A stretch of DNA of 64,000 nucleotides from Pseudomonas putida (GTDB lineage: Bacteria; Pseudomonadota; Gammaproteobacteria; Pseudomonadales; Pseudomonadaceae). The stretch lies in contig NZ_MKZO01000012.1 of assembly GCF_001941965.1 (NCBI RefSeq), forward strand, positions 186,001-250,000, read 5' to 3'. Shown here piece by piece: positions 1-7,627 of the stretch (position 1 is the stretch's first letter; every line of letters begins with the position of its first letter). The translations under genes and the position numbers were made by a program. The notes below the pieces were generated by a model. That model was given only the letters and a program-made list of their open reading frames with translations, did no database searches and was not told where the DNA came from.

Positions 1-9
1 AAACGACGA

Positions 10-41
10 TGGGAGCGACAGCCTCGCGGCCGTGCTCCCAC
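10..41. repeat. REP-like imperfect hairpin downstream of ybaB
   Basis: TGGGAGC at 10-16 is repeated in inverted form as GCTCCCA at 34-40. It lies just downstream of the ybaB stop on the minus strand. It resembles a different REP family from the one common in this window. No gene is visible in bases 1-63; recR usually follows ybaB and would lie outside the window. Confidence 0.4.
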
Positions 42-63
42 CGTGGGTACAACAGATGCGGTC

Positions 64-390
64 TTAGAAAGGCATCTTGAAGCCAGGCGGCAACTGCATG
101 CCAGCGGTCATGCCGCCCATCTTTTCCTGGCTGCTCTGCTCGACCTTGCGCACGGCGTCGTTGACGGCAGCGGCGATCAGGTCTTCCAGCACTTCCTTGT
201 CTTCCTGCATCAGGCTGTCGTCCAGGCTGATGCGCTTGACGTCATGACGGCCGGTCATCACCACGCTGACCAGACCGGCGCCGGATTGACCGGTCACTTC
301 GGCGTTCGCCAGTTCTTCCTGCATCTTGGCCATCTTTTCCTGCATCTGCTGCGCCTGCTTCATCAGGCCGGCCATGCCACCTTTCATCAT
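64..390 (-). CDS. ybaB: YbaB/EbfC family nucleoid-associated protein
   Basis: A protein of 108 aa, the usual length for YbaB/EbfC, which binds DNA as a homodimer and is linked to nucleoid organisation and recombination. The N-terminus is a Gln/Lys/Glu-rich helix ([15 protein letters not shown]). The middle has the family pattern with a VTVTG-like strand, here [18 protein letters not shown], and the C-terminus is rich in Met and Gly. I chose the MM start at 390 because AGGTG sits 7-8 bases upstream; the open frame extends to 423 without a better site. It follows dnaX on the same strand after about 60 bases, the conserved dnaX-ybaB-recR order. Confidence 0.95.
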   Translation of the reverse strand: MMKGGMAGLMKQAQQMQEKMAKMQEELANAEVTGQSGAGLVSVVMTGRHDVKRISLDDSLMQEDKEVLEDLIAAAVNDAVRKVEQSSQEKMGGMTAGMQLPPGFKMPF

Positions 391-450
391 GAGAATCACC
401 TCGGTAGTTGTCTGACGCACCACGCGCGAAGCGCGGCGCTGGATATAGGG

Positions 451-2490
451 TTATGCGCCTTGGGTCACCACGGCGTCGACAGGTTCAATAGTATCGTGGC
501 GCACGCTGGCACCGAACTTCTGGATCATCTGCTGGATGAACGGGTCGTTGTCGATCGACTCCTCGGCCTCGCGCTGACGGTTGGCCCGCTTGCGCGCCGC
601 GGCCTGGGCCGGGGTTTCCTGCTCGGGGCGGATCAGCTCGATGCTCAGGTTCAGGGTGCGGCCCAGGTGCTGGTTCAGCGCGTCGTTCAGGCGGCGCTGC
701 TGGGTGGCGTTGAACAGGGCGCTGTGGTTCGGGTCCAGGTGCAGCAGCCAGTTGTCGCCTTCAGCGCTGATCAGCGTGCAGTTGGCGGCGATGCTCCCGG
801 TCATGCCGGAAATCGGCAGGTGCGGGAACAGCTCCAGCCATTGCAGGGCCAGGCCGGTGGCCGGCTGTGCGGCCGGCTCGGGCTCCGGTTCAGGCGCGGG
901 CTCGTCGCTGAGTTCGGCGGCGTGCTCGGTGGCCAGCTCGTCCAGGTAGCTGTAGCCCGCCGGGTCGGCTTCGCCCATGTAGTAATCGTCGTCCGGCGGC
1001 GGCTCGTCGTCGCGGTCCATGCCGGCCGGGGCGTAGGCCTGGTCGTCGTGGGGCGGTTCTTCACGCGGGGCGGCAGGCGGCGCGGCGGCGACAGGGGCCG
1101 GGGCGGGCTCGGGCTCTGGGGTAGCGACAGGCGCGGGAATCGGATCTTCCCAGGGCAGGTCGGTGACTTCCTCGATTTCCGGCTCGGGCTCGGCTGCGAC
1201 GACGGGCTCGGGTTGCGGTTCGGGTTGCGGCGCTGGCTCGGGCTCAGGCTCAGGCTCGGGCACCGCCTCGACGACCGGAGCGGGAGCACTGGCAGGCTCC
1301 GGGGCGGGTGCGGCGATCGCAACCGGGGCCACCGGTGCCGGGGAATCAGTCGTGGCCTGGCTGATCCCCACTGGCTTTAGCGTCGTACCCGGGGCATCGC
1401 CGCTGTCGGCCGGACGGAACGCCAGCATGCGCAGCAACACCATCTCGAAGCCGCCCCGCGGGTCCGGCGCCAGGGGCAGGTCGCGGCGACCGATCAGGCC
1501 CATCTGGTAGTAGAACTGCACATCCTCGGCCGGCAATGCCTGGGCCAGGGCCAGCACGTTCTCGCGATCGCCCTGGCCGTTGTCCACCGCCTCCGGCAGC
1601 GCCTGGGCAATCGCCACGCGGTGCAGGACGTTGAGCATTTCCGACAGCACGCCATTCCAGTCCGGCCCCTGCTCGGCCAGATGGCGCACGGCCTCCAGCA
1701 GTGCGCGGGCATCGCCGTCCAGCAGGGCCTGGAGCACGCCGTAGACCTGGCCGTGGTCCAAGGTGCCGAGCATGGCCCGCACATCGGCGGCCAGGACCTT
1801 GCCTTCCCCGAAGGCGATGGCCTGGTCGGTCAGGCTCATGGCGTCGCGCATCGAACCGTCGGCAGCGCGGCCCAGCAGCCACAGGGCATCGTCCTCGAAC
1901 GGCACGTTCTCCACGCCGAGCACATGGCTCAGGTGCTCGACCACGCGCTCGGGGGTCATGTTCTTCAGGGAGAACTGCAGGCAGCGGGACAGGATGGTCG
2001 CCGGCAGTTTCTGCGGATCGGTGGTCGCCAGGATGAATTTGACGTAGGGCGGCGGCTCTTCCAGGGTCTTCAGCAGGGCGTTGAAGGAATGGCTGGACAG
2101 CATGTGCACTTCGTCGATCAGGTAGACCTTGAAGCGCCCGCGGCTTGGTGCGTACTGCACGTTATCCAGCAGTTCGCGGGTGTCCTCGACCTTGGTCCGG
2201 CTCGCGGCGTCGATCTCGATCAGGTCGACGAAGCGGCCCTCGTCGATCTCCCGGCACACCGAGCAGGTGCCGCAGGGGGTCGAAGTGATGCCGGTTTCGC
2301 AGTTCACGCACTTGGCGATGATCCGCGCGATGGTGGTCTTGCCGACCCCGCGGGTCCCGGTGAACAGATAGGCGTGGTGCAGGCGCTGGTTGTCCAGCGC
2401 GTTGATCAGGGCCTTGAGCACATGGGTCTGGCCGACCATTTCGCGGAACGAGCGCGGACGCCATTTACGTGCAAGGACCTGATAACTCAT
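451..2490 (-). CDS. dnaX: DNA polymerase III subunit gamma/tau
   Basis: A 679-aa clamp-loader ATPase. It starts at MSYQVLARKWRP, as in other DnaX proteins; the open frame runs much further upstream (to 2958) but without homologous sequence. Walker A is GTRGVGKT at residues 45-52. A four-Cys zinc site follows (CVNC ... CGTCSVC), then the DEVH Walker B box and the SRC sensor motif. After the AAA+ and collar domains comes a long Pro/Glu/Ala-rich linker (about residues 375-530) and a tau-specific C-terminal domain that would bind the polymerase and DnaB. No run of four or more T is visible on the plus strand within the gene, so an E. coli-like A6G slippery heptamer is absent; if gamma is made here it uses another signal. 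Confidence 0.97.
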   Translation of the reverse strand: MSYQVLARKWRPRSFREMVGQTHVLKALINALDNQRLHHAYLFTGTRGVGKTTIARIIAKCVNCETGITSTPCGTCSVCREIDEGRFVDLIEIDAASRTKVEDTRELLDNVQYAPSRGRFKVYLIDEVHMLSSHSFNALLKTLEEPPPYVKFILATTDPQKLPATILSRCLQFSLKNMTPERVVEHLSHVLGVENVPFEDDALWLLGRAADGSMRDAMSLTDQAIAFGEGKVLAADVRAMLGTLDHGQVYGVLQALLDGDARALLEAVRHLAEQGPDWNGVLSEMLNVLHRVAIAQALPEAVDNGQGDRENVLALAQALPAEDVQFYYQMGLIGRRDLPLAPDPRGGFEMVLLRMLAFRPADSGDAPGTTLKPVGISQATTDSPAPVAPVAIAAPAPEPASAPAPVVEAVPEPEPEPEPAPQPEPQPEPVVAAEPEPEIEEVTDLPWEDPIPAPVATPEPEPAPAPVAAAPPAAPREEPPHDDQAYAPAGMDRDDEPPPDDDYYMGEADPAGYSYLDELATEHAAELSDEPAPEPEPEPAAQPATGLALQWLELFPHLPISGMTGSIAANCTLISAEGDNWLLHLDPNHSALFNATQQRRLNDALNQHLGRTLNLSIELIRPEQETPAQAAARKRANRQREAEESIDNDPFIQQMIQKFGASVRHDTIEPVDAVVTQGA

Positions 2491-2593
2491 GAAAAACGTC
2501 GCAACCTGAACGAGCGGGAATAGGCTGCTAATGCTAGCGGAGCGGGGGCAAAATTGCATCCTGCCATTCAGGGGTCGGATCTGCGACCGCTGA

Positions 2594-2671
2594 CCCTGTG
2601 GGAGCTGGCTTGCCAGCGATTGCTGTAGTGAATTCACCATCGCAATCGCTGGCAAGCCAGCTCCCACAGGG
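2594..2671. repeat. REP pair (BIME), GAATTC-spacer type
   Basis: Two inverted copies of the REP core (CCTGTGGGAGCTGGCTTGCC form) face each other around a spacer containing TGAATTCA. It lies between dnaX and the DUF2938 gene. Similar pairs are at 15537, 27489 and 61839. Confidence 0.9.
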
Positions 2672-2684
2672 TACGCGGTGTGCT

Positions 2685-3146
2685 TCAGAGGAGGCATGCC
2701 GCCAGGAACAGCCCACAGCCAAACACCGCGTGCGTCATCAAACTCCGCCCCCGGTTCCGCCACGGCGTCGGCGTTTTGCTGGCAAAGAACCCCGCCCCCA
2801 TGGCCGGCTGCATCACGCACCAAGGCGCCAGCACCGTCACCACACCAAAGATCAAGGCGGGAACCAGCGTCGGCCCGCGCAACCATCCTTCCCCCGCCAG
2901 CCCCACCAACCCGGCCGCGAACACCAGCCCGATGGCGTAATGCAGCACCCAGCCCCACACCCGCTCATTGGCGATCGGCTCACTTTTGGCGATCCCCTGA
3001 TGATGCACACGTCCCTTCAGCAAATGCCCGGCCCAGCGCCCGAGCATCGCGTAGTTCAAGGTCACGACCCCAAGCCGCTTGAGCAACAGCGTCCACAGGT
3101 CCATGACCAGCGTGGCCCCTACCCCGATCAACACAATGGAAAACAT
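2685..3146 (-). CDS. DUF2938 family membrane protein
   Basis: A 153-aa protein with about four hydrophobic segments (near residues 1-20, 60-85, 90-115 and 130-150), matching the DUF2938 family of small inner-membrane proteins of unknown function. Start at 3146 follows GGGGGTTTTGCC, a good ribosome site; the longer open frame upstream would cross the promoter. It is transcribed divergently from the MerR-type gene at 3231 and has a MerR-type promoter with a 19-bp spacer, so it is very likely the target of that regulator. The substrate or role is unknown. Confidence 0.8.
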   Translation of the reverse strand: MFSIVLIGVGATLVMDLWTLLLKRLGVVTLNYAMLGRWAGHLLKGRVHHQGIAKSEPIANERVWGWVLHYAIGLVFAAGLVGLAGEGWLRGPTLVPALIFGVVTVLAPWCVMQPAMGAGFFASKTPTPWRNRGRSLMTHAVFGCGLFLAACLL

Positions 3147-3189
3147 GGCAAAACCCCCGGCACGTTGACGAAATCGAAACATGCCGCGC

Positions 3190-3220
3190 AGGATAGAAGT
3201 TGAAGTCAACTTCAAGTCAA
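3190..3220 (-). promoter_or_regulatory. MerR-type promoter/operator of the DUF2938 gene
   Basis: On the minus strand: -35 TTGACT (3215-3220), a 19-bp spacer, and -10 TATCCT (3190-3195). The spacer holds a perfect inverted repeat, GAAGTTGA then TCAACTTC, separated by 2 bp (3196-3213). An overlong 19-bp spacer with a central dyad is the hallmark of MerR-family activated promoters. Confidence 0.85.
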
Positions 3221-3230
3221 GGGTCAGCCC

Positions 3231-3608
3231 ATGGACATTGCCGATGTCGCCAAACGCACCGGAGTACCGGCTTCGACGCTGCGTTACTACCAGAAGATAG
3301 GTTTGCTCCAGTCCCTCGCCGGGCATGGCCAGCGCCGCCAGTTCGCGGCGGATGTGGAGGACCGGCTGGCGTTGATCGCGCTGGGCCAGGCGGCAGGGTT
3401 TTCACTGGATGAGGTCGGGGCGATGCTGGTGGATCTGCAGGTGGACCGGCAGATGCTGGTGGCTCGGGCGGATGAGATCGATATGCAGGTGAAGCGGCTG
3501 CAGGCGATGAGCAAGGGGTTGCGGCATGCGGCGGAGTGTCCGGAGAAGGATCACCTGGCGTGCCCGACGTTTCGGCGGTTGATGAAGGTGTCGTTGCTCA
3601 AGCGTTAG
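3231..3608 (+). CDS. MerR family transcriptional regulator
   Basis: A 125-aa protein. Its N-terminal winged helix begins MDIADVAKRTGVPASTLRYYQKIGLL, the MerR HTH signature, followed by the wing (GHGQRRQF) and a long coiled-coil dimerisation helix (about residues 75-105). The C-terminal part has two Cys (AECPEKDHLACPTF), which may bind a metal or sense redox state. AAGGG lies about 8 bases before the ATG. It is divergent from the DUF2938 gene and the shared operator lies between them. The effector cannot be named from sequence. Confidence 0.9.
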   Translation: MDIADVAKRTGVPASTLRYYQKIGLLQSLAGHGQRRQFAADVEDRLALIALGQAAGFSLDEVGAMLVDLQVDRQMLVARADEIDMQVKRLQAMSKGLRHAAECPEKDHLACPTFRRLMKVSLLKR

Positions 3609-3646
3609 CCTGATGGCTACCACAGGATCTGTGTGCACCGCAAAAC

Positions 3647-3673
3647 CCTGTGGGAGCTGGCTTGCCAGCGATG
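3647..3673. repeat. REP element, single, with degenerate partner
   Basis: One full REP core. Just upstream, CCACAGGATCTGTGTGCACC looks like the truncated end of a partner REP plus the spacer type seen at 51802, so this is a half-lost BIME. Confidence 0.8.
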
Positions 3674-3743
3674 AGGCCGGAAGAAACAAAGCTGGACATG
3701 GAGACCAGACACAAACACCCCGGCCCCCACTGTCCAGCTTCAA

Positions 3744-3986
3744 TCAAGCAAGAAAATCAGCAAACGCCTTATCCTGCTCCAACAACTCCGGCAGCTTGTC
3801 GAACACCGCGTCGAGGTTCACCCCCTCGAACAACGGCCCGCCCACTGCCTCCCGCGCCTCGGCGCCCGGCCCACCGTGCTGCTGCAGCGCATCGCTGATT
3901 TCCATGGCCTGGGCCACGACCCCGCGCACCCCGGCGCCGACTTGAACGCCCCGATCCCCGCCAAGGCCAGCATCAGACTCGGTGTG
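3744..3986 (-). pseudogene. 3' fragment of an unrecognised gene
   Basis: An 81-codon open frame with no credible start. It runs from a stop at 3987-3989 to a stop at 3744-3746 and ends in the acidic stretch LDAVFDKLPELLEQDKAFADF. The coding character (third-position GC) is convincing for the last 60 residues, but upstream the frame loses it. I read it as the C-terminal end of a gene whose 5' part was lost. I do not recognise the family. Confidence 0.4.
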
Positions 3987-4032
3987 CTAACCTCAAATCC
4001 ACGTCTTTTTCACACTTCTAGTTACTTTTGCC

Positions 4033-4242
4033 ATGAGCAGCGGCCACCAGCACTCAAAAGACCTTAGCTTTGCGGAAATGATGAGCGTTAAAAGGAGTTC
4101 ACGTGACCGCTTGGTTGACGCTGTCTATGCCGCTGATCCTCAGATACTTGAAATAAGTGCTGCCCGCGCCAAAGCCGCCCTTCGTGGTCGCGCTGCATCA
4201 ATCCCTCGCCCACAACGATTCTCTGCGCTTAGCAACTTATGA
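4033..4242 (+). CDS. small hypothetical protein
   Basis: A 69-aa open frame starting MSSGHQHSKDLSFAEMM. It has no clear ribosome site, no recognised domain and no membrane segment. The middle (SRDRLVDAVYAADPQILEISAARAKAAL) could form amphipathic helices. It lies between a gene fragment and the pRiA4b-like gene, so it may be a remnant. The remaining stretches 3987-4032 and 4243-4286 show nothing. Confidence 0.3.
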   Translation: MSSGHQHSKDLSFAEMMSVKRSSRDRLVDAVYAADPQILEISAARAKAALRGRAASIPRPQRFSALSNL

Positions 4243-4286
4243 CCTAAAGCGGAAAACGAAGGTGCTCGTTCGTCCGACTTGAATGT

Positions 4287-4862
4287 TCACCTGATCTCCT
4301 TCAACCACTCATTCACTTGCTCACGATCAAAAGCCGCTGGATCGAAGGCTTCGCCGTACCATTCCATCATCGTTTCATGCTCCGGATGATCGGGGTCTGC
4401 CATCGCCTCGAGAAACGCGGCATAACCCGGCTCGCCGCCCACATCTTCGGGAGGGCAGGCATTGGCACCCCCGATGCAATACGGCACCTGCGGACAGGCA
4501 ATTGCAGGCAGTACTTTTTCGACTTTGACCCGGTGATCCCAGCTGTCGCCAAAGTCATACACATAGCGAAATGTCTTCTTCCCGCACAAAGCTTTGACGA
4601 GGGTCTTGCGGGCTTCCGGCTTGACGGGCGGGCCCCATCCGTCGGGGGTGGGTATGCCGTAGCTTTCACCGGCAATTTCAAATTCATGAAGATGCCCGTC
4701 TTCCCAGCCCATGGCGAGCTGGATCACGGAGTGCAATCTACCCAGGGTGATATTTTCCGGCACAGCCACACGACGCCAAATCGTAGGCTGAACGTATTTC
4801 AATTCAATGCGCAGCAACAACAGATCTGCTTCAGGTTTTGGCAAACGAACTGGGTTGGCCAT
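4287..4862 (-). CDS. plasmid pRiA4b ORF-3 family protein
   Basis: A 191-aa protein matching the pRiA4b ORF-3-like fold. Landmarks are LRIELKYVQPTIWRRVAVPE near the N-terminus, the LHSVIQLAMGWEDGHLHEF motif around residues 43-62, and YDFGDSWDHRVKVE around residues 101-114, followed by a Cys/Gly segment (CIGGANACPPEDVGG). The function is unknown. The family is often carried on plasmids and islands. A clean stop and ATG suggest an intact gene. It stands alone, with gene fragments on one side and an IS66 relic on the other. Confidence 0.9.
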   Translation of the reverse strand: MANPVRLPKPEADLLLLRIELKYVQPTIWRRVAVPENITLGRLHSVIQLAMGWEDGHLHEFEIAGESYGIPTPDGWGPPVKPEARKTLVKALCGKKTFRYVYDFGDSWDHRVKVEKVLPAIACPQVPYCIGGANACPPEDVGGEPGYAAFLEAMADPDHPEHETMMEWYGEAFDPAAFDREQVNEWLKEIR

Positions 4863-4887
4863 GGATTAATCCGCTTCGCAGTGTGCA

Positions 4888-5055
4888 TTAGGGCTGAGGA
4901 AAACGTTCCAAGGCAACAGCTCGTCGAATCCGATTGATCGGGTCCGCGGCGATACACTCCAGGACGTAGGTCAAATAGACTGGCGGGGTCAGGCCTTTCA
5001 GCGTGGCCAAATGTACCAGCATGTATAACGCAGCCTGCCCCAATAGCTTTCGCAT
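4888..5055 (-). pseudogene. C-terminal fragment of an IS66-type transposase (TnpC)
   Basis: The last 55 codons of this frame read LYMLVHLATLKGLTPPVYLT then YVLECIAADPINRI. This matches the end of IS66 TnpC, where the usual pattern is LYSLxxTAKLNGxxPxAYL followed by a conserved VLxRI..HxINRL. No catalytic region is attached. Another IS66 fragment lacking just this end lies on the same strand at 9723-9918. Upstream, 5056-5149 shows no further transposase sequence. Confidence 0.5.
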
Positions 5056-5149
5056 GGGACAGAAGATTGTCCCAGTTCCGTGATGCCGTTTCGAGCCAAT
5101 GATGCCTGCTCTCCTACGGCGATCAGGGTAACTGTTACCCCCTGCGGAA

Positions 5150-5466
5150 AGGTGTCGCATTTAGCCGCAAAACTTCCCCGGTTTCCGACTTTCTTGTAGG
5201 CAATTTCCCAAGCATACTGCCAGCCCCCTCCTGGTGGTTGCGTCCCGTGGAAACGGTGCCTAGGCTGCGTCAGTCGTCGCACATTCGACGACCGGATTAG
5301 CAGTCCGACATTGGTAACCACCAGCAGCCTTTATGGCGGCTGTACGTGTGGGCACCTCCGGGTGCGCCGGGTTCCCAATGTCCTGGTCTGCTAACTCACG
5401 TACGGTCGCCACCCTTCGTCTAGCAGCGACTCGTGGCGACTCCGATCCCGACATTGGAGTTACACC
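5150..5466 (+). promoter_or_regulatory. structured RNA leader, unit 1
   Basis: This is the leader of the first 80-aa gene, with at least four conserved paired elements. The stem CTGTACGTG (5340-5348) pairs with CACGTACGG (5397-5405) and encloses a GGCACC hairpin. TCGCCAC (5406-5412) pairs with GTGGCGA (5433-5439). TTAGCAG (5297-5303) can pair with CTGCTAA (5388-5394). Variable segment a GACATTGG (5307-5314) is complementary to b CCAATGTC (5375-5382), and b is also complementary to c GACATTGG (5450-5457), whose last bases belong to the Shine-Dalgarno GGAG (5456-5459). Pairing b:c would hide the ribosome site; pairing a:b would free it. Related leaders lie at 6752 and 7628. Confidence 0.75.
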
Positions 5467-5709
5467 ATGAAAAAGCTCGTACCCGATCCACCGCCTACGC
5501 TCTGCGTCGGCCCCGGACTCTCCCATGAAGAAGCCATCAAGCGCGCAGCGGAGCATCTCAACAGAGCCATTCTTGACTCTGCTTACCTTCCTGACCCTCC
5601 CGATGCCCGCCACAAGGAAATGCTCGACGGCGCACGGCTGAACATGAGGATTACCAAGGCATTGCTGGCGCTCGCGGTAGCGGCATCGCCGGTGACCGTA
5701 GCAGTATGA
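5467..5709 (+). CDS. 80-aa Pseudomonas small protein, copy 1 of 3
   Basis: An 80-aa protein beginning MKKLVPDPPPTLCVGPGLSH. A helical middle (EEAIKRAAEHLNRAILDSAY) follows and the end is hydrophobic (ALLALAVAASPVTVAV). The MKKxVPDPP start and length resemble the small Pseudomonas proteins filed under DUF3077/DUF6124, but I am not certain of membership and know no function. GGAG lies 7 bases before the ATG, inside the switching segment of the leader. It differs from copies 2 and 3 only at residues 11 (T/V), 46 and 55. Leader, gene and terminator-like hairpin form one self-contained unit. Confidence 0.85.
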   Translation: MKKLVPDPPPTLCVGPGLSHEEAIKRAAEHLNRAILDSAYLPDPPDARHKEMLDGARLNMRITKALLALAVAASPVTVAV

Positions 5710-5712
5710 AGG

Positions 5713-5742
5713 AAGGCCGCGGAGTTCAACTCCGCGGCCTTC
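5713..5742 (+). terminator. terminator-like hairpin of unit 1
   Basis: A perfect dyad, AAGGCCGCGGAGTT and its complement, starts 3 bases after the stop and ends in CCTTCTC. The stem is very stable, but the T-run is short. Confidence 0.7.
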
Positions 5743-5791
5743 TCGCAGTTCGGATTTGCACTGCGAAGCCCAACCATTGGACGGTACCTAC

Positions 5792-6571
5792 ATGCTCGAC
5801 CTCGACACCACCTTATTGATCCTCGCCCTCTTCGCCTTCTGCGGCGGCCTGATCGACGCGGCCGTCGGCGGTGGCGGTCTGGTCCAGGTTCCCGCCCTGC
5901 TCCACGCCCTCCCCCAGCAAAGCGTCGCCACCGTCCTGGGCACCAACAAACTGGCCGTGCTGGGCGGCAACCTCGCCTCGATCTTCAGCTACGCGAAACG
6001 CATCCGCATCGTCTGGAAGCTGATGCTGCCGACCATGCTCTCGGCCTTTCTGTTCGCCTTCGTCGGCGCCTGGTCGGTGTCCCTGATTCCCAAGTCGGTC
6101 ATGGAGTCGGTGGTCTTCGTCATCCTGATCGCCATGGCGGTCTACACCTTCGCGAAAAAGGACCTGGGCCAGACCCATGCGGATCTGACGCTGGGCAGGA
6201 AACAGGTGCTCCTGGGTGTGTTGATGGGTGGCCTGATCGGTTTCTACGACGGCCTGTTCGGCCCAGGCAGCGGCAGCCTGCTGCTGTTCGCCTTCGTCAA
6301 ATGCTTCGGCTTCGATTTTCTCAATGCCTCCGCCTCGGCCAAGCTGGTCAACCTCGCCACCTTTACGGCTGCCCTGCTGTTTTTCATTCCGGCAGGTCAT
6401 GTGCTGTGGGCCATTGGTGGGCTGGTGTGCCTGAGTAATATGGCCGGGTCGGTGACCGGGACCTTTCTCGCGCTGCGCTATGGCAGCGGGTTTATTCGGG
6501 TGTTCTTTTTGATTCTGCTGGTTTTCCTGATTGGGCGGATGGCGCTGTCGATCTTTGGTATCACTGCATGA
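5792..6571 (+). CDS. TauE/SafE (TSUP) family permease
   Basis: A 259-aa inner-membrane protein with about eight hydrophobic segments. The first repeat carries GGLIDAAVGGGGLVQVPALL and the second MGGLIGFYDGLFGPGSGSLL, the paired TSUP signatures with GxxDxxxGxGGG-like loops. The family moves sulfonates, sulfite or related anions; the substrate here is unknown. I chose the ATG at 5792 (MLDLDTT), giving a normal TSUP N-terminus; an upstream ATG at 5756 would add 12 polar residues. It overlaps the small gene at 6568 by ATGA, so the two are probably cotranslated. The gene separates unit 1 from units 2 and 3. Confidence 0.9.
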   Translation: MLDLDTTLLILALFAFCGGLIDAAVGGGGLVQVPALLHALPQQSVATVLGTNKLAVLGGNLASIFSYAKRIRIVWKLMLPTMLSAFLFAFVGAWSVSLIPKSVMESVVFVILIAMAVYTFAKKDLGQTHADLTLGRKQVLLGVLMGGLIGFYDGLFGPGSGSLLLFAFVKCFGFDFLNASASAKLVNLATFTAALLFFIPAGHVLWAIGGLVCLSNMAGSVTGTFLALRYGSGFIRVFFLILLVFLIGRMALSIFGITA

Positions 6572-6729
6572 CCAGCAGCAGACAGAGCTGCAGCGACGCC
6601 GAACGCACCCAACTCATGGATGCCGCTCAGCGCGTACTGGTCGGATGGCAACCCAGCGCCGAACAGCAACCGGTGGAGGAAAAACTGGTCAAGCTGATGC
6701 AGGAGCGATTCAAGGGGCGGACCACCTGA
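6568..6729 (+). CDS. 53-aa small protein coupled to the TSUP permease
   Basis: The ATG overlaps the permease stop (ATGA), which suggests translational coupling. The product begins MTSSRQSCSDAERTQLMDAA and ends EEKLVKLMQERFKGRTT, a charged, helix-forming peptide with no membrane segment. A damaged copy of its 3' end recurs at 7472-7612 with a longer, different tail. The duplication that made units 2 and 3 therefore started inside this gene, and this copy's tail may itself be shortened. No family recognised. Confidence 0.5.
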   Translation: MTSSRQSCSDAERTQLMDAAQRVLVGWQPSAEQQPVEEKLVKLMQERFKGRTT

Positions 6730-6751
6730 ATAGCTGATTCCGATCGCCAGA

Positions 6752-7079
6752 AGATGTCGCATTTAGCGGCAAAACTTCCTCGATTTCCGACTTTCTTGTA
6801 GGCAATTTCCCAAGCATACTCCCCGACCCATCTTGGTGGTTGCGTCCCGTGGAAACGGTGCCTAGTCTGCGTCAGTCGTCGCTCATCGACGACACGGATT
6901 AGCAGTCCGTCGAAATGATGAAACCACCAGCAACCAGTTAATGGCGGCTGTGCGTGTGGGCACCCTTTGGTGCGCCGGGTTTTCTCATTTCACCGGTCTG
7001 CTAACCCACGCGCAGTCGCCACCCTTCGTTTAGCAGCGAATCAAGTGGCGAATTCATCGATGAAATGAGGAAACACGCC
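6752..7079 (+). promoter_or_regulatory. structured RNA leader, unit 2
   Basis: Same architecture as unit 1 with different variable bases. TTAGCAG (6899-6905), CTGCTAA (6998-7004) and a second TTAGCAG (7030-7036) are retained. Segment a GAAATGA (6912-6918) is complementary to b TCATTTC (6985-6991). Segment b extended as CTCATTTCA (6984-6992) is complementary to c TGAAATGAG (7061-7069), which runs into the Shine-Dalgarno GAGG (7067-7070). CTGTGCGTG pairs with CACGCGCAG, and TCGCCAC with GTGGCGA, with wobble or compensatory changes against unit 1. Confidence 0.75.
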
Positions 7080-7322
7080 ATGAAAAAGCTCGTACCCGAT
7101 CCACCGCCCGTACTCTGCGTCGGCCCCGGACTCTCCCATGAAGAAGCCATCAAGCGCGCAGCGGAGCATCTCAACAGAGCCATTCTTGACTCTGCTTATC
7201 TCCCCGACCCTCCCGGTGCTCGCCACAAGGAAATGCTCGACAGCGCACGGCTGAACATGAGGATTACCAAGGCGTTGCTGGCGCTTGCCGTGGCGGCGTC
7301 ACCGGTGACCGTGGCTGTATAA
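7080..7322 (+). CDS. 80-aa Pseudomonas small protein, copy 2 of 3
   Basis: Identical to copy 1 except Val11, Gly46 and Ser55. I chose the ATG at 7080, which matches copy 1 and has GAGG at 7067-7070; the open frame could begin at 7065, but that start lies inside the leader's segment c. Strong protein conservation next to a changed leader segment argues that both protein and pairing are kept by selection, although recent duplication also contributes. Confidence 0.85.
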   Translation: MKKLVPDPPPVLCVGPGLSHEEAIKRAAEHLNRAILDSAYLPDPPGARHKEMLDSARLNMRITKALLALAVAASPVTVAV

Positions 7323-7324
7323 GT

Positions 7325-7355
7325 AAAGGCCGCGGAGCTCAGCTCTGCGGCTTTC
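7325..7355 (+). terminator. terminator-like hairpin of unit 2
   Basis: AAAGGCCGCGGAGCT pairs imperfectly with AGCTCTGCGGCTTTC; several changes against the unit 1 hairpin fall on both arms and keep most pairs. It is followed by TTGCG. Confidence 0.6.
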
Positions 7356-7419
7356 TTGCGTCTCCGCTCGGCCCAACCGAAGGACCATGGCTGAGAGGGA
7401 AACGGGTTAATGTTCCAAC

Positions 7420-7469
7420 TGAAAGTAAATCTGTCCTCGTTTTCTGAAAATAAATCTGTCCCCGTTTTC
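7420..7469. repeat. two AAATAAATCTGTCCCCG-type short repeats
   Basis: GAAAGTAAATCTGTCCTCG and GAAAATAAATCTGTCCCCG lie head to tail. Other copies are at 8285, 8340, 8746 (inverted) and 8781. They look like non-autonomous ends of a mobile element; no transposase is attached. Confidence 0.7.
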
Positions 7470-7471
7470 AT

Positions 7472-7612
7472 GGTCGGCCAGCAAGCCGGTGCCGAATAGC
7501 AATCAGCAGCGGAAAGCTGGTCAACCTGATGCAGGATCGATCCAAAGACGTGAGCTATAGGGAGAAAGGCAAGAAGCTGCATGAGGCGATTCTTGCTGAC
7601 CTGGATAGCTGA
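7472..7612 (+). pseudogene. broken second copy of the small gene at 6568
   Basis: The bases align with 6650-6720 but carry an in-frame TAG (GCCGAATAG where the intact copy has GCCGAACAG) and an indel. In the shifted frame the tail reads LVNLMQDRSKDVSYREKGKK and then LHEAILADLDS before a stop. That tail is coherent and longer than the one at 6568, so it may show the ancestral C-terminus. Confidence 0.5.
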
Positions 7613-7627
7613 TCCTGCTAGCCAGAA

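Noticed and set aside
451..2490. Programmed frameshift site in dnaX
   Set aside because: No run of A or T long enough for the known slippery heptamer is present in the gene.
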